From: Candidatus Magasanikiibacteriota bacterium
GTDB lineage: Bacteria; Patescibacteriota; Patescibacteriia; Magasanikbacterales; UBA922
Assembly (NCBI GenBank): GCA_023246565.1
Contig: JAHFIE010000019.1
Location: 1 to 7,583 of the forward strand
Length of the DNA stretch: 7,583 nt
Direction: 5' to 3'
Part shown: piece after piece, positions 6,766 through 7,583 of the stretch
Layout of the letters: each line of letters starts with the position of its first letter
Numbering within the stretch: the stretch's first letter is position 1
Notes under the pieces: model-generated
What the model was told of the DNA's origin: nothing
What the model saw: the letters and a program-made list of their open reading frames with translations, nothing else
Databases searched by the model: none
Made by a program: the position numbers and the translations under genes

Positions 6766-6785
6766 ATCCCGATAAAAATCGGGAT
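6766..6785. repeat. Perfect 8-bp palindrome with A4 loop (ATCCCGAT / ATCGGGAT)
   Basis: ATCCCGAT-AAAA-ATCGGGAT forms a perfect 8-bp stem with a 4-nt loop. It is GC-richer than its surroundings and followed on the plus strand by a second direct ATCGGG. There is no T-run after it in the minus-strand direction, so it does not look like a standard terminator. It could be a second dispersed palindromic repeat or a protein-binding site upstream of the ribA promoter. Confidence 0.55.
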
Positions 6786-6802
6786 CGGGGTAAACTCCAG
6801 TC

Positions 6803-6810
6803 CGGATCCG
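6803..6810. repeat. 8-bp perfect palindrome CGGATCCG
   Basis: A self-complementary octamer, CGGATCCG, lies between the two larger palindromic elements. With the flanking imperfect match ATCGGGG...CCGGAT (6784-6807) it may form a weak third hairpin. On its own it is short and could be chance. Confidence 0.25.
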
Positions 6811-6820
6811 TATTGAACAA

Positions 6821-6894
6821 TGTCATTCTGGCGAAAGCCAGAATCTAGTATTTATTTAATCCAATTCTGGATTCTGGCTTTCGCCAGAATGACA
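6821..6894. repeat. REP-doublet-like element: 25-bp inverted repeat with a hairpin in each arm
   Basis: The arms 6821-6845 and 6870-6894 are perfect reverse complements over 25 bp, separated by a 24-nt AT-rich centre. Each arm is also a palindrome: the left arm reads ATTCTGGC-GAAA-GCCAGAAT (6825-6844), an 8-bp stem with a GAAA loop, and the right arm (6871-6890) is the same with TTTC. The DNA or RNA could fold as one long hairpin or two small ones. This is the architecture of REP doublets (REPINs) and resembles, with paired base changes, the widespread CATTCCCG-CGAAAG-CGGGAATC type of intergenic repeat. It begins 14 nt after the mreB stop. It may stabilise or end the mreB transcript, though no T-run follows. 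No clear target-site duplication and no transposase are visible here. Confidence 0.75.
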
Positions 6895-6908
6895 AACGCT
6901 CCTAATAT

Positions 6909-7583
6909 TTATCGAGTCGCCAATATACTCCGCTTATAATTTTCCAAATTTTCAAGCGCAATCCCAGTGCCTTTGGCCACACACAGCAATGGTTCATCAG
7001 CCACATAACACGGAACACCGGTCGCGTCCGCAATAAGTGCATCAAGGTTCCGCAAAAGACTAGAACCACCAGACATAACAATCCCCTTGTCAATAACATC
7101 AGCCGACAATTCTGGTGGAGTATTGTGAAGCACTTCTTTCACGGCTTCAACTAATCCTTCCAAATCATGTTGCAGGGCTTCTGTCGTATCATCTGAACTT
7201 AAGGTTACGGTTCGCGGTAATCCCATAATCATATCACGTCCTTTTACTTCCATGGTGAGTGGTTTATCCATAAACATGGCCGAACCTATATTGATTTTGA
7301 CAAATTCAGCAGTGCGCTCGCCAATAGCAAGACCATATTTACGTCGAACATACTCAGTGATTGATTGGTCAAATCTGGTTCCACCAATCCGTACTGAACC
7401 ACAAGAAACAATACCACCCAATGATATGACCGCGATTTCAGCAGTACCACCACCAATGTCAACAATCATGTGACCTGACGGTGAACCAATAGGAATATCA
7501 GCGCCAATAGCAGCAACAATTGGTTCTTTAATAATGTACGCGGCGCGAGCTCCTGCAGCCATGGCCGCGTCAATCACTGCACG
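6909..7583 (-). CDS. mreB: Rod shape-determining protein MreB (C-terminal part, cut by window edge)
   Basis: A bacterial actin homologue that polymerises under the inner membrane and guides cell-wall elongation. 224 codons plus stop are present; the frame is open to the right edge, beginning RAVIDAAMAAGARAAY, which corresponds to about residue 120 of a typical 335-345-residue MreB. Visible motifs are KEPIVAAIGA, the phosphate-2 loop MIVDIGGGTAEIAV, GGTRFDQSI, IGERTAEFVK, GLPRTVTLSS, and the adenosine-binding IVMSGGSSLLRNLD near the C-terminus. In the adenosine motif SGGSS replaces the more usual TGGGA. Methionine codons or a GTG at 7577 inside the frame are not the true start. No mreC or mreD follows; the next gene downstream is ribA after a repeat-containing gap of about 220 bp. 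Confidence 0.97.
   Translation of the reverse strand, partial: RAVIDAAMAAGARAAYIIKEPIVAAIGADIPIGSPSGHMIVDIGGGTAEIAVISLGGIVSCGSVRIGGTRFDQSITEYVRRKYGLAIGERTAEFVKINIGSAMFMDKPLTMEVKGRDMIMGLPRTVTLSSDDTTEALQHDLEGLVEAVKEVLHNTPPELSADVIDKGIVMSGGSSLLRNLDALIADATGVPCYVADEPLLCVAKGTGIALENLENYKRSILATR

Noticed and set aside
6821..6894. CRISPR repeat pair
   Set aside because: The two copies are inverted, not direct, there are only two, and the 24-nt centre is AT-rich with no array or cas genes.
6821..6894. Classical intrinsic terminator of mreB
   Set aside because: The stem is strong, but no T-run follows in the minus-strand direction, and the arm-within-arm symmetry fits a repeat better.
6821..6894. Integron attC site
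   Set aside because: No RYYYAAC/GTTRRRY core pair brackets the element, and there is no integrase or cassette layout.
6720..6908. FMN (RFN) riboswitch upstream of ribA
   Set aside because: I could not find the conserved RFN segments or its multi-stem order; the palindromes here are simple isolated hairpins.

Overview
This 7.6 kb window is gene-dense and AT-rich, and every credible gene lies on the minus strand, so transcription runs from the right edge to the left edge. The standard code fits: TGG is Trp, and no gene needs an internal TGA. Most starts lack a clear Shine-Dalgarno sequence. Together with the compact layout and the flavour of the MreB, delta prime and glycosyltransferase sequences, this suggests a Patescibacteria/CPR-type bacterium. 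That placement is an inference; no taxonomic marker was searched.

Layout in transcription order. (1) 7583-6909: C-terminal two thirds of the actin-like cell-shape protein MreB, cut by the window edge. (2) About 6908-6687: the largest non-coding gap, holding a 25-bp perfect inverted repeat whose arms are each a small hairpin (a REP-doublet-like element), a second perfect 8-bp palindrome, and a candidate promoter. (3) 6686-2916: a tightly packed run of ribA (GTP cyclohydrolase II), ribD (pyrimidine deaminase/reductase), a GT4 glycosyltransferase and holB (clamp-loader delta prime). Junctions are a 4-nt overlap, a 1-nt gap and a 3-nt gap, so this is almost certainly one transcript. (4) 2915-2815: a short gap with a good sigma70-type promoter. 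(5) 2814 to the left edge: a seven-Asp-box beta-propeller lipoprotein, frr (ribosome recycling factor) and an unrecognised secreted protein with a low-complexity linker and helical repeats. Spacings are 14 and 17 nt, and the last gene runs off the left edge.

RibA and RibD catalyse consecutive early steps of riboflavin synthesis (GTP to 5-amino-6-ribitylamino-uracil phosphate). RibB, RibH and RibE are not present here. HolB and Frr are housekeeping replication and translation factors. The lipoprotein, the secreted repeat protein, the glycosyltransferase and MreB all have cell-envelope roles or locations. The least explained items are the secreted protein at the left edge, which appears to carry a duplicated helical domain, and the nested-palindrome element between mreB and ribA. 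I saw no RNA gene, CRISPR array, transposase or phage gene.
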